DNA from: Flavobacteriaceae bacterium | GTDB taxonomy: Bacteria; Bacteroidota; Bacteroidia; Flavobacteriales; Flavobacteriaceae | Assembly (NCBI GenBank): GCA_947463515.1 | Contig: CANHRI010000003.1 | Span: 1-64,000, forward strand | Reading direction: 5' to 3' | Length of the DNA stretch: 64,000 nt | In this document: one piece after another, positions 35,041 to 42,937 of the stretch | How the letters are laid out: every line of letters starts with the position of its first letter | Numbering within the stretch: the stretch's first letter is position 1 | The notes under the pieces: model-generated | What the model was told of the DNA's origin: nothing | What the model saw: only the letters and a program-made list of their open reading frames with translations | Database searches by the model: none | Position numbers and translations under genes: made by a program

Positions 35041-35343
35041 TTTTTAGTGATTAGTGATTAGTGATTAGTGATTAGTGATTAGTGATTAGTGATTAGTGAT
35101 TAGTGATTAGTGACTGGTGACTAGTGATTAGTGACTGGTGACTAGTGACTAGTGACTGGTGACTAGTGACTGGTGACCTGCCTATGCCGGCAGGCAGGCT
35201 AGTGATTAGTTGATTAGTAGCCCCTTACTCCAAAGGGGAATACTTTCTAATAAAATGAACACTGATAATTCCATTCTGCTACTGCATTCTGATCACTGAT
35301 CACTGCTTACTGAATACTGAACACTGCTTACTGCGACTACCAA
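35041..35343. repeat. Period-7 tandem repeats with palindrome inside the cco operon
   Basis: 35045 to about 35170 is a tandem array of TAGTGAT drifting to TAGTGAC and TGGTGAC (plus-strand reading). At 35177-35194 CCTGCC-TATGCC-GGCAGG forms a GC-rich hairpin, with the half-site repeated once more. From about 35275 to the ccoG stop at 35344 the minus strand reads CAGTAAG/CAGTGTT/CAGTATT/CAGTGAT, the same heptad class in opposite orientation. No gene was seen. The insert separates ccoG from ccoH. Confidence 0.9.
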
Positions 35344-36768
35344 CTAATTAAACCTCCTCGGTCCGTTAAAATTCGCAGTGGTCGATTCAATCCGTTCATT
35401 TCCTTCATATACCTCGATTTTCAACACGAGTTTTTCATCGTGAAGCAAACGTTCGGGGATTTTGATAAACAAGGTCGCTTCGCCAAGCGCATCCGCGGGA
35501 ACTTTCAGTGAAGTTGCCCCCACCAGTTGAATGACGCCTTCGGAAGGGTCGACCAACTTGAATGTGACCTTTTTAAAATCGGTGGTGGTTTTGTTGACCA
35601 CTTTGCAATTGTAAATGTTGACAATCGTATCTTTTTCTTGCAAAAACAACTGCCCTGGTGCCGATAATATCGTAGCTTCAACTTGATTTCGCAAAAAAAG
35701 CATACCGATAAAAATCCCAGTGAGGATCGCCAATACCGCTGCATACCCTTTCATGCGAAGCGTAAACTTAAACGGCTCCTTTTTGTTGATCTCGTCTTCG
35801 CTGGCATAGCGAATCAAACCTTTGGGCAATCCAACACGCTCCATAATCGTATCGCATTCATCGATACAAGCGGTGCAATTCACACATTCGAGCTGAGTTC
35901 CGTTGCGAATATCAATGCCCGTTGGACACACATGGATACAGGCTTTACAATCGATACAATCGCCTTTACCCACCGCTTCACGGTCTTCGTCTTTGACATA
36001 TTTGGCACGTCCCGATGCCCCTTCGCCCCGAACGTGATCGTAGGCTACATTGATTGATTTATTGTCCAACAACACGCCTTGCAAACGTCCATACGGACAA
36101 GCGATAATGCATACCTGCTCGCGAAACCAAGCGTAGATAAAATAAAATACCGCCGAGAAAATCAATACCGCAATAAGCGTTGACGTATTGTGTGTGGGAC
36201 CTTCTTTGATAAAAGTGATAACAGTATCACTGCCTTTCAAATAGGCCAAAAACACATTGGCAATGGCAAATGAAATCAGGTAAAACACGATCCATTTCGT
36301 AACGCGTTTACGTATTTTCTCGCCATCCCAATCTTGCTTAGCCAGACGAATTTGCTGGTTACGGTCGTCTTCAATCCAATATTCAATACGGCGAAACACC
36401 ATTTCCATAAAAATCGTTTGGGGACAAAACCATCCGCAAAAAATTCGTCCAAAGGCCACCGTAAAGAGGGCCAATCCCACTACCCCAATGATCATTGAAA
36501 TCACAAACAGGTGAAAGTCTTGGGGCCAAAACGGGAATCCGAAAATATTGAAACGACGTTCAAGAACGTTAAAGAGCAAAAATTGGTGGCCGTTGATTTT
36601 TACAAACGGCGCTCCGAAGAGAAACACCAACAAGAAATAACTTACTATTTTTCTGCGGTCGTAATACCGTCCCACAGGTTTTTTGGGAAAAATAAAGGCG
36701 CGTTTTCCTTTTTGATCGATAGTAGCTATCGTATCGCGGAAACTGTCGTCATGCAACGGACTGGCCAT
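35344..36768 (-). CDS. ccoG: CcoG/RdxA-type cytochrome oxidase assembly ferredoxin
   Basis: 474 aa. Several N-terminal membrane helices with FGRIFCGWFCPQTIFME (CGWxCP motif) are followed by a polyferredoxin region with CIDCKACIHVCPTGIDI and CVNCTACIDECDTIM, two [4Fe-4S] binding sets. One more helix precedes a C-terminal Ig-like periplasmic domain. CcoG is a cupric reductase supplying Cu(I) for the cbb3 active site. It lies 59 bp downstream of ccoP, with a perfect 7-bp hairpin between, and its stop codon directly abuts heptad repeats. Confidence 0.95.
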   Translation of the reverse strand: MASPLHDDSFRDTIATIDQKGKRAFIFPKKPVGRYYDRRKIVSYFLLVFLFGAPFVKINGHQFLLFNVLERRFNIFGFPFWPQDFHLFVISMIIGVVGLALFTVAFGRIFCGWFCPQTIFMEMVFRRIEYWIEDDRNQQIRLAKQDWDGEKIRKRVTKWIVFYLISFAIANVFLAYLKGSDTVITFIKEGPTHNTSTLIAVLIFSAVFYFIYAWFREQVCIIACPYGRLQGVLLDNKSINVAYDHVRGEGASGRAKYVKDEDREAVGKGDCIDCKACIHVCPTGIDIRNGTQLECVNCTACIDECDTIMERVGLPKGLIRYASEDEINKKEPFKFTLRMKGYAAVLAILTGIFIGMLFLRNQVEATILSAPGQLFLQEKDTIVNIYNCKVVNKTTTDFKKVTFKLVDPSEGVIQLVGATSLKVPADALGEATLFIKIPERLLHDEKLVLKIEVYEGNERIESTTANFNGPRRFN

Positions 36769-36795
36769 GATAATTAGGGTTTGGGTTTAGCAATT

Positions 36796-36819
36796 GGGTC
36801 CCGAGTCGCCTTGGGACCC
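36796..36819 (-). other. Intercistronic hairpin between ccoP and ccoG
   Basis: GGGTCCC (36796-36802) and GGGACCC (36813-36819) form a perfect GC-rich 7-bp stem with a 10-nt loop. There is no T-run, so it is not a standard terminator. It may mark RNA processing or lower downstream expression. Confidence 0.55.
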
Positions 36820-36827
36820 GTGAATGA

Positions 36828-37763
36828 TTATTTTGCGCTAGGAATCGAATCCGCAGGCTTGGAAGCATCGGCTGTGGGAGCAGCATCGTCTTTCCTTACA
36901 TCGCCTTCGGCTGGCTTGGCACCCGCAGGTTTTGTCCCTTGCAAACTCCAAACATAGCTAGCCACTTTTTGAACGTCTTTGGCATCCAAGGTTTTCCCCC
37001 AAGCGGCCATCGTGGGATTACGAGGGCTACCGTCGTGAATGACTTTGAATACATTCTTGATACCGCCGCCGTTTAACCAATGGGCATCGGCAAGATTGGG
37101 TCCTACCAACCCACCGCCTTCAGCTCCGTGACAGGCAGCGCACACATTTTTATAAATTTCTTGCCCTTTCGACAAACTGGCAGGATCGGTTAAAGCGGTA
37201 ACTTGATCAAGTGAAATCGTCTCTTTGGGACTGTTGCCTTTGAATTTCAACATTTCCTCTTCGGCGAGAGCCACTTCTGTTTCAAACTCTTGTGCTTGGT
37301 TTTCACCGCCAAAGAAGTGGTAACGCACCAGGTAAATACCCGCAAAAATGATGGTCACATAAAAAAGGTACACCCACCACGGAGGCAATACATTATCAAG
37401 TTCGCGAATGCCATCGTAGTCGTGATCGAGCATTACATCGGCTTCTTGCTCCACTGCTTTCGAACGGGTGAGTTTCGACATCCAATGTTGGTACCATTGG
37501 CTATCCACAAATGAAACGGATTGCGCCTCCTCGAGCTGTTTCTTTTGCTCTTCGGTCAATAAATGATAGGTGACTTTATCTACGGCACTTACTACAATTT
37601 CAATGGCGACCAAAAGGAAGAGAAAAACCGCCAAAAACAAGGCTACCATGGGATACTTCACAAAAGCCGGTCTATCGCCCGAATCGATGAAATACTCCAA
37701 TGCGACCAGCACAATGGCAAAGAGTAAGGGCACGCGTACGTAGGATGGAAATAAATTTTTCAT
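36828..37763 (-). CDS. ccoP: cbb3 cytochrome c oxidase subunit III (CcoP), single haem c
   Basis: 311 aa. Two N-terminal membrane helices are followed by a linker with DGIRELDNVLPPWWVYLFYV, the conserved CcoP anchor motif preceding another helix. A cytochrome c domain with CAACHG and distal Met region (NPTMAAWG) follows, then an Ala/Pro/Lys-rich tail. Only one CxxCH is present, whereas proteobacterial CcoP has two. It passes electrons from the donor to the CcoO haem. The start overlaps the ccoQ stop by one base (TAATG). Confidence 0.95.
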   Translation of the reverse strand: MKNLFPSYVRVPLLFAIVLVALEYFIDSGDRPAFVKYPMVALFLAVFLFLLVAIEIVVSAVDKVTYHLLTEEQKKQLEEAQSVSFVDSQWYQHWMSKLTRSKAVEQEADVMLDHDYDGIRELDNVLPPWWVYLFYVTIIFAGIYLVRYHFFGGENQAQEFETEVALAEEEMLKFKGNSPKETISLDQVTALTDPASLSKGQEIYKNVCAACHGAEGGGLVGPNLADAHWLNGGGIKNVFKVIHDGSPRNPTMAAWGKTLDAKDVQKVASYVWSLQGTKPAGAKPAEGDVRKDDAAPTADASKPADSIPSAK

Positions 37764-37960
37764 TAGAAATTATGTTTTTCAGTTAGTGATTCGTCATCGT
37801 TTAAAGGGAGATTGCTCACGGTATTCAGAGTTTCCTTGCTGTAGGTCATGGCCCAAACGGTAAACAACACAAAGGCAGTAAAGAAAATCGAAAGGGAAAT
37901 AATCGGATAAATCTCTACCCCAGCAATCGTTTCTAAATTATGTTTTACAAACTTCAACAT
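37763..37960 (-). CDS. ccoQ: CcoQ-like small subunit of cbb3 oxidase
   Basis: 65 aa with one membrane helix (IYPIISLSIFFTAFVLFTVWAM, about 17-38) and a charged C-terminal tail (LPLNDDESLTEKHNF). It is placed between ccoNO and ccoP like CcoQ/FixQ proteins, which stabilise the oxidase complex. Sequence conservation in CcoQ is low, so the call relies on size, topology and position. Five bases separate it from ccoNO. Confidence 0.9.
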   Translation of the reverse strand: MLKFVKHNLETIAGVEIYPIISLSIFFTAFVLFTVWAMTYSKETLNTVSNLPLNDDESLTEKHNF

Positions 37961-37965
37961 GTTAA

Positions 37966-40143
37966 TTAAGGTTTAGGTTTAGCTGCGGTATCCGTGCCTA
38001 AGCGTTGTAAATAAGCAATCAAGGCAATAATTTCACGATCCTTCAGCGGCACATTGGTTTCTGCTCCAAATGATTTTTGGATTTGCGAATCCTTCATCAA
38101 ACTCGCTTCAATCTTTTTGGCTTGCGCTTCCATGTGTTGGGGCGCATTAGCAATGTCTTCTGGTGAATACGGTACTCCTAAAGAAACCATGGCTTCCATT
38201 TTTTTCTGGGTCAAATGGGTATCCAATTTGTCGTGAATCAACCATTGGTAACGCGGCATAATCGAACCCGAAGAAATACTTTGGGGATCATACATGTGAT
38301 TAAAATGCCACACATCGGGACGTCCACCGTTAAATGGTTTACCCGTTACGCCCTCGCGGTGCAAATCGGGACCTGTACGTTTTGAACCCCATAGGAAGGG
38401 ATGATCGTACACATATTCACCCGATTTGGAGTAATCGCCATAACGTTCAACTTCGGAGCGGAACGGACGAATTAATTGCGAGTGACAGCTCACACAACCT
38501 TCACGGATGTACAAATCACGCCCTTCTAATTCCAACGGTGTATAGGGTTTTACCGCAGCTATAGTAGGAATATTAGACTCTACGAAAATGGTGGGTAAAA
38601 TTTGCACCACACCTCCAATTAAAATGGCCAAAGTGGTGTAGAGTGAAAATTTAACCGGTTTGCGTTCCAACCAAGCGTGCCAGCCTTCACCTTTCAATCG
38701 GTTGGGACTGATAGGCGCTAAGACAGGAGCTTCTGCAAAATCGTCGGCTACTGCTGCGCCTTTACGAACGGTCATCACAATGTTGTACACCAACACAAAT
38801 ACCCCAATTAAATATAAAGTTCCCCCAATGGCGCGCATCCAATACATCGGCATCAATTGCGTTACTGTTTCTAGAAAGTTTCCATATTGTAAGGCACTCC
38901 CATCGGGTTTAAATTGTTTCCACAAAGACGCTTGGGTGAATCCAGAAACGTACATCGGTAGAGCATAGAAAATAATTCCTAAAGTGCCAATCCAAAAGTG
39001 GAAATTGGCCAATTTTTCAGAGAATAACTTGGTTTTGGTCAAACGAGGAACCAACCAATAGAACATCCCGAAAGACAAGAATCCGTTCCAAGCCAAAGCA
39101 CCCACGTGAACGTGTGCAATGATCCAATCAGTAAAGTGGGCAATCGCATTTACATTTTTCAAGGAAAGCATCGGACCCTCAAAGGTAGCCATCCCGTAGC
39201 CCGTAATTGCTACCACGAAGAATTTCAACACCGCATCGGTACGTACTTTATCCCAAACACCACGAAGGGTCAATAATCCGTTAATCATCCCTCCCCAAGA
39301 AGGGGCAATTAACATTACCGAGAATACTACCCCAAGGTTTTGCGCCCAATCGGGTAACGCAGAATACAACAAATGGTGGGGTCCTGCCCAGATGTAAATG
39401 AAAATCAACGACCAGAAGTGGATAATTGACAAACGGTAGGAATATACAGGACGGTTGGCCGCTTTCGGAACGAAATAGTACATCATTCCCAAAAACGGTG
39501 TGGTCAAGAAAAACGCCACCGCATTGTGACCGTACCACCATTGTACCAAGGCATCTTGTACCCCAGCGTAGACGGAATACGATTTTAAACCGGCAACGGG
39601 TAATTCTAAACTGTTGAAAATGTGAAGCACCGCTACCGTAACGAAAGTGGCGATATAAAACCAAATGGCAACATAAATGTGACGCTCTCTTCGTTTGATA
39701 ATGGTCCCAATCATATTGATTCCAAAAACCACCCAAATCAGCGCAATGGCAATATCAATGGGCCATTCCAACTCGGCATATTCTTTAGATGTTGTGTATC
39801 CTAACGGTAAAGTGATGGCAGCCGCTACGATAATCAATTGCCAGCCCCAAAAATGAATTTTGCTTAATACATCGCTAAACATGCGGGCTTTGAGCAAGCG
39901 TTGCATCGAGTAATACACCCCTGCAAACATGGCATTGCCCACAAAGGCAAAAATCACCGCATTGGTATGCAACGGGCGAAGTCTACCAAAACTCAAAAAA
40001 GAGACACCACTCGTAAGGTTAGGGAACATAAAGAGGAACGCCAGAAGCAATCCGACGAGCATCCCTACCACCCCAAAAACGATACTGGCATAGATGAAAT
40101 TTCGAACAATCTTGTTGTCGTAATGAAATTGTTGCATTTCCAT
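37966..40143 (-). CDS. ccoN: Fused cbb3 oxidase subunits I and II (CcoN-CcoO)
   Basis: 725 aa. Residues 1 to about 480 are CcoN: 12 or more helices with haem-copper ligands, for example LRPLHTNAVIFAFVGN, WWYGHNAVAFFLTTP and WIIAHVHVGALAWNG. Residues from about 510 are CcoO: a membrane anchor, then VESNIPTIAAVKPYTPLE, GCVSCHSQLIRPF (haem c CxxCH), WGSKRTGPDL and a distal Met segment (GSIMPRY). This N-O fusion is usual in Bacteroidota. The enzyme reduces oxygen to water at very low oxygen tension and pumps protons. Confidence 0.97.
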   Translation of the reverse strand: MEMQQFHYDNKIVRNFIYASIVFGVVGMLVGLLLAFLFMFPNLTSGVSFLSFGRLRPLHTNAVIFAFVGNAMFAGVYYSMQRLLKARMFSDVLSKIHFWGWQLIIVAAAITLPLGYTTSKEYAELEWPIDIAIALIWVVFGINMIGTIIKRRERHIYVAIWFYIATFVTVAVLHIFNSLELPVAGLKSYSVYAGVQDALVQWWYGHNAVAFFLTTPFLGMMYYFVPKAANRPVYSYRLSIIHFWSLIFIYIWAGPHHLLYSALPDWAQNLGVVFSVMLIAPSWGGMINGLLTLRGVWDKVRTDAVLKFFVVAITGYGMATFEGPMLSLKNVNAIAHFTDWIIAHVHVGALAWNGFLSFGMFYWLVPRLTKTKLFSEKLANFHFWIGTLGIIFYALPMYVSGFTQASLWKQFKPDGSALQYGNFLETVTQLMPMYWMRAIGGTLYLIGVFVLVYNIVMTVRKGAAVADDFAEAPVLAPISPNRLKGEGWHAWLERKPVKFSLYTTLAILIGGVVQILPTIFVESNIPTIAAVKPYTPLELEGRDLYIREGCVSCHSQLIRPFRSEVERYGDYSKSGEYVYDHPFLWGSKRTGPDLHREGVTGKPFNGGRPDVWHFNHMYDPQSISSGSIMPRYQWLIHDKLDTHLTQKKMEAMVSLGVPYSPEDIANAPQHMEAQAKKIEASLMKDSQIQKSFGAETNVPLKDREIIALIAYLQRLGTDTAAKPKP

Positions 40144-40145
40144 AA

Positions 40146-40340
40146 TTATTGTTTTTCTTCGGTTATATTTAATTGATTTTTGTTTTTCGTTGTGTTGATA
40201 ATTTCATCGTCAAATAACATACGTACCGACGGTGTATAATCGTCGTCGTATTGACCGGATTGTACCGCTTTTATAAAGGCCACCATGAAAAAAACGGCCA
40301 CGACGATACTGATACTGATTAAAAAATAAATGACACTCAT
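40146..40340 (-). CDS. ccoS: cbb3 oxidase maturation protein CcoS
   Basis: 64 aa with one N-terminal helix (SVIYFLISISIVVAVFFMVAF, within residues 2-22) and the conserved AVQSGQYDD motif followed by acidic residues. CcoS is needed to insert redox cofactors into CcoN. It is the first gene of the minus-strand run ccoS-NO-Q-P-G, 2 bp before ccoNO, and is preceded by its own FNR-type promoter. Confidence 0.93.
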   Translation of the reverse strand: MSVIYFLISISIVVAVFFMVAFIKAVQSGQYDDDYTPSVRMLFDDEIINTTKNKNQLNITEEKQ

Positions 40341-40358
40341 ACCTTAAATTTGTGTTAA

Positions 40359-40402
40359 CAAAGTTAGATTCACCCCTTGGCTTAAAACATGACATTTATC
40401 AT
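40359..40402 (-). promoter_or_regulatory. FNR-type box and -7 element for the ccoS-NO-Q-P operon
   Basis: On the minus strand ATGATAAATGTCAT (40402-40389, centre 40395.5) is a near-perfect inverted repeat, and TAACTTTG (40366-40359) is a consensus -7 element. The distance from centre to the first T is 29.5 bp, identical to hemN. The box overlaps the ccoI stop codon (40399-40401), so the operon can be induced independently of ccoI. The leader to the ccoS ATG is about 12-18 nt. Confidence 0.78.
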
Positions 40403-42813
40403 TCCGCTGCATTTTTCACTGTTTTTTTCGCCTCAAAAATTCGTCCACTGGCATACGCATTGCTCATCAAGGTGACAAAACTCACAATGGTAATCGTACT
40501 CAAAGGCATAATAATCGCCGCCACGATGGGCAACAAATTTCCAGTTACCGCATAGGTCAATCCCACGACATTGTATAAGAGTGAAATCGTAAAACTCATA
40601 TAAATGATCTTCATCGCATTGCGGGAGTACTGCATGAAATAGCCGATTTTCGAAAACTGAGACGCATCCAATATCCCATCGCAGGCGGGAGAAAATACAT
40701 TCACATTCTCTGAAATCGAAATTCCCACATTGCTTTGGGCCAAAGCACCTGCATCGTTCAGCCCATCCCCTACCATCATGACGTTTTTGCCCTCTTGTTG
40801 CAAAGCCTCGATGTAGGCCAACTTCGCTTCGGGTTTTTGGTTGAAAACCAACGTAGTACCCGCGGGCAACATTTTCTCTAAAATCCTTCGCTCCCCATCG
40901 TTATCGCCCGAAAGCACAACCAAATTATAGGATGCACTCAACCGTTCAAACAACGCCTCCAAGCCTTCGCGGTATTGGTTGTTGAACACATAACTGCCTT
41001 TGTAAGCGCCATCAATTTCAACATGCACTTTGGTTTTCTTGTGGGTATTTTCACTGAGATGCTGTAAAAACTGAGACGAACCCAATTTGACCGAGTGACC
41101 TTCCACCGTAGCAAATACCCCTTTGCCCGTCACTTCTTCAAAATGGGTGACCGTGGCTTTCTCTTGAGGCGGTAAATACTCGTAAAGCCTGCGACTTAAG
41201 GGGTGATTGGAGCCGCGAAGAGTATTTTTCAACAACTGAAGTTCGTGCGCGTCGAGTGCGCTACCTTCATACGTTATCGCTGTTTTCTTGTTGGTGGTAA
41301 TGGTTCCCGTTTTATCAAAAACAATTGTATCGACTTGGGCCATTTGTTCAATCACCTGGGCATTTTTTAAGTACAACTGCTGTCTTCCCAAAATCCGCAA
41401 AACATTGCCCAACGTAAAAGGAGCCGTCAACGCCAAGGCACAAGGACAGGCTACGATTAAAATGGCGGTGAACACATTGAAAGCGGTATCGGTATCGATG
41501 AAAATCCAATAGCCAAAAGACACCAGCGCCAATAATAATAAGGCAGGCGTAAAATAATGGCTGATGCGGTCGGTAATGTTTTTGTGTTTGGATTGTAATT
41601 TCTTTTGAAACACATCATTGCTCCACAATTGGGTGAGGTAACTTTGGGAAACCGAGAACAAGACTTCCATTTCGATGACTTTGCCCAGCTGCTTGCCGCC
41701 AGCGTAGATTTTATCGCCCGACTTTTTTTCAATAGGAACCGCCTCTCCCGTGACAAAACTGTAATCGATAGCCGCTTTTTCTGAAATCAAAATACCATCT
41801 ACGGGAATCAACTCTTGGTTGCGAATCAACAGGCGATCGCCCTTTTCAATGGCATAGACTTGTACGGGTTCTTCGGTGCCGTTGGGACTAATTTTGGTCA
41901 CCGCAATGGGGAAATAAGACTTATAATCGCGTTCAAAAGAGAGGAAGTTGTAGGTTTTCTGCTGAAACAATTTCCCCAACAACATGAAGAAAATCAGACC
42001 GCACATGCTGTCAAAAAAACCTTGGCCATAATCCATCACGATATCGACCGTACTGCGCACAAACATGACAATAATACCCAGTGCAATCGGGATTTCGATA
42101 TTGAGCATTTTGGCACGGATACTTTTCCACGCTGAAACATAGTAACCACTGGCTGAATACAACAAAGGAGGCAACGACAAGAAGAAAATCAACCACCGAA
42201 AAAAGCCGCGGTACTGATTGATCCAAAATTCCTCGACTTCAAAATACTCGGGAAACGACAAAAGCATAATGTTGCCAAATGAGAAAAAGGCCACCCCGAT
42301 TTTGTAGATCAACGAGCGGTCGATTTTGTGTTTTTCCCCTTCGTAATTTTCCAAACTGATGTAGGGTTCATAGCCGATCGAACATAGTAATTCGACCAAG
42401 GCTTTGAGAGAAATCTGTTGGGGATCAAAGGAGATGCGAACTTTTTTGGCGGGAAAGTTTACCTGCGCCCTGCCAATACCCGGGTGTAACTTGTGTAGAT
42501 TTTCCAAAATCCAAATACACGAGCTGCAGTGAATATGCGGTAGGTACAGTGAAACAATATGGGTTGAAGCTTCTTCAAATTCGAGTAATTTGCTGACGAT
42601 GGTGGCGTCGGTTAAAAAATCATATTTTCCATTAATGTCCGCGGGAGTGGCCCCGGGTGCGGCTTGAAAATCATAGTAGCACGTGAGATCGTTTTGACGA
42701 AAGATTTCGTAAACCGTTTTACAACCGGTGCAACAGAATTCTTTTTCCTCAAAAACAAGTACGTCCGTATCTTGAATTGTTAAGCCACAATGATAACAGT
42801 GCATTGTGTCCAT
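40399..42813 (-). CDS. ccoI: Copper-translocating P-type ATPase CcoI (FixI)
   Basis: About 804 aa. The N-terminus has Cys motifs HCYHCGL and FCCTGCKTV, then a heavy-metal-associated domain with CSSCIW, eight helices with the CPC copper channel (VACPCALAL), DKTGTIT phosphorylation site and GDGLNDAGAL hinge. It moves copper to the cbb3 oxidase assembly pathway. The frame begins at a TTG at 42840, but this base lies inside the predicted -7 element, so translation must start at the ATG at 42813 (MDTMHCYHC) or at 42804. It is the first gene of the cco locus on this strand. Confidence 0.94.
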   Translation of the reverse strand: MDTMHCYHCGLTIQDTDVLVFEEKEFCCTGCKTVYEIFRQNDLTCYYDFQAAPGATPADINGKYDFLTDATIVSKLLEFEEASTHIVSLYLPHIHCSSCIWILENLHKLHPGIGRAQVNFPAKKVRISFDPQQISLKALVELLCSIGYEPYISLENYEGEKHKIDRSLIYKIGVAFFSFGNIMLLSFPEYFEVEEFWINQYRGFFRWLIFFLSLPPLLYSASGYYVSAWKSIRAKMLNIEIPIALGIIVMFVRSTVDIVMDYGQGFFDSMCGLIFFMLLGKLFQQKTYNFLSFERDYKSYFPIAVTKISPNGTEEPVQVYAIEKGDRLLIRNQELIPVDGILISEKAAIDYSFVTGEAVPIEKKSGDKIYAGGKQLGKVIEMEVLFSVSQSYLTQLWSNDVFQKKLQSKHKNITDRISHYFTPALLLLALVSFGYWIFIDTDTAFNVFTAILIVACPCALALTAPFTLGNVLRILGRQQLYLKNAQVIEQMAQVDTIVFDKTGTITTNKKTAITYEGSALDAHELQLLKNTLRGSNHPLSRRLYEYLPPQEKATVTHFEEVTGKGVFATVEGHSVKLGSSQFLQHLSENTHKKTKVHVEIDGAYKGSYVFNNQYREGLEALFERLSASYNLVVLSGDNDGERRILEKMLPAGTTLVFNQKPEAKLAYIEALQQEGKNVMMVGDGLNDAGALAQSNVGISISENVNVFSPACDGILDASQFSKIGYFMQYSRNAMKIIYMSFTISLLYNVVGLTYAVTGNLLPIVAAIIMPLSTITIVSFVTLMSNAYASGRIFEAKKTVKNAAE

Positions 42814-42837
42814 AATTTGCTCATTTTTTACCTGTAA

Positions 42838-42902
42838 CAAAGGTCACACAACCGCATTTTGTAAAATATGACATTTGTCATGCGAATATTTTTCTACATT
42901 TG
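42838..42902. promoter_or_regulatory. Divergent ccoI / crp-fnr control region with shared FNR-type box
   Basis: ATGACATTTGTCAT (42868-42881, centre 42874.5) is an inverted repeat with two central bases. Towards ccoI the element GACCTTTG (minus, 42845-42838) begins 29.5 bp from the centre, the activating distance. Towards the regulator gene TACATTTG (42895-42902) begins 20.5 bp from the centre, so the box covers the -33 region, the position expected for repression. The arrangement suggests ccoI activation with negative autoregulation. Confidence 0.72.
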
Positions 42903-42937
42903 AATAACAAAAAACAAAAACAAAAAAACACACTCTT

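Noticed and set aside
35041-35170. Tandem TAGTGAT array as a CRISPR
   Set aside because: Units are 7 bp and contiguous with no unique spacers; no cas genes nearby.
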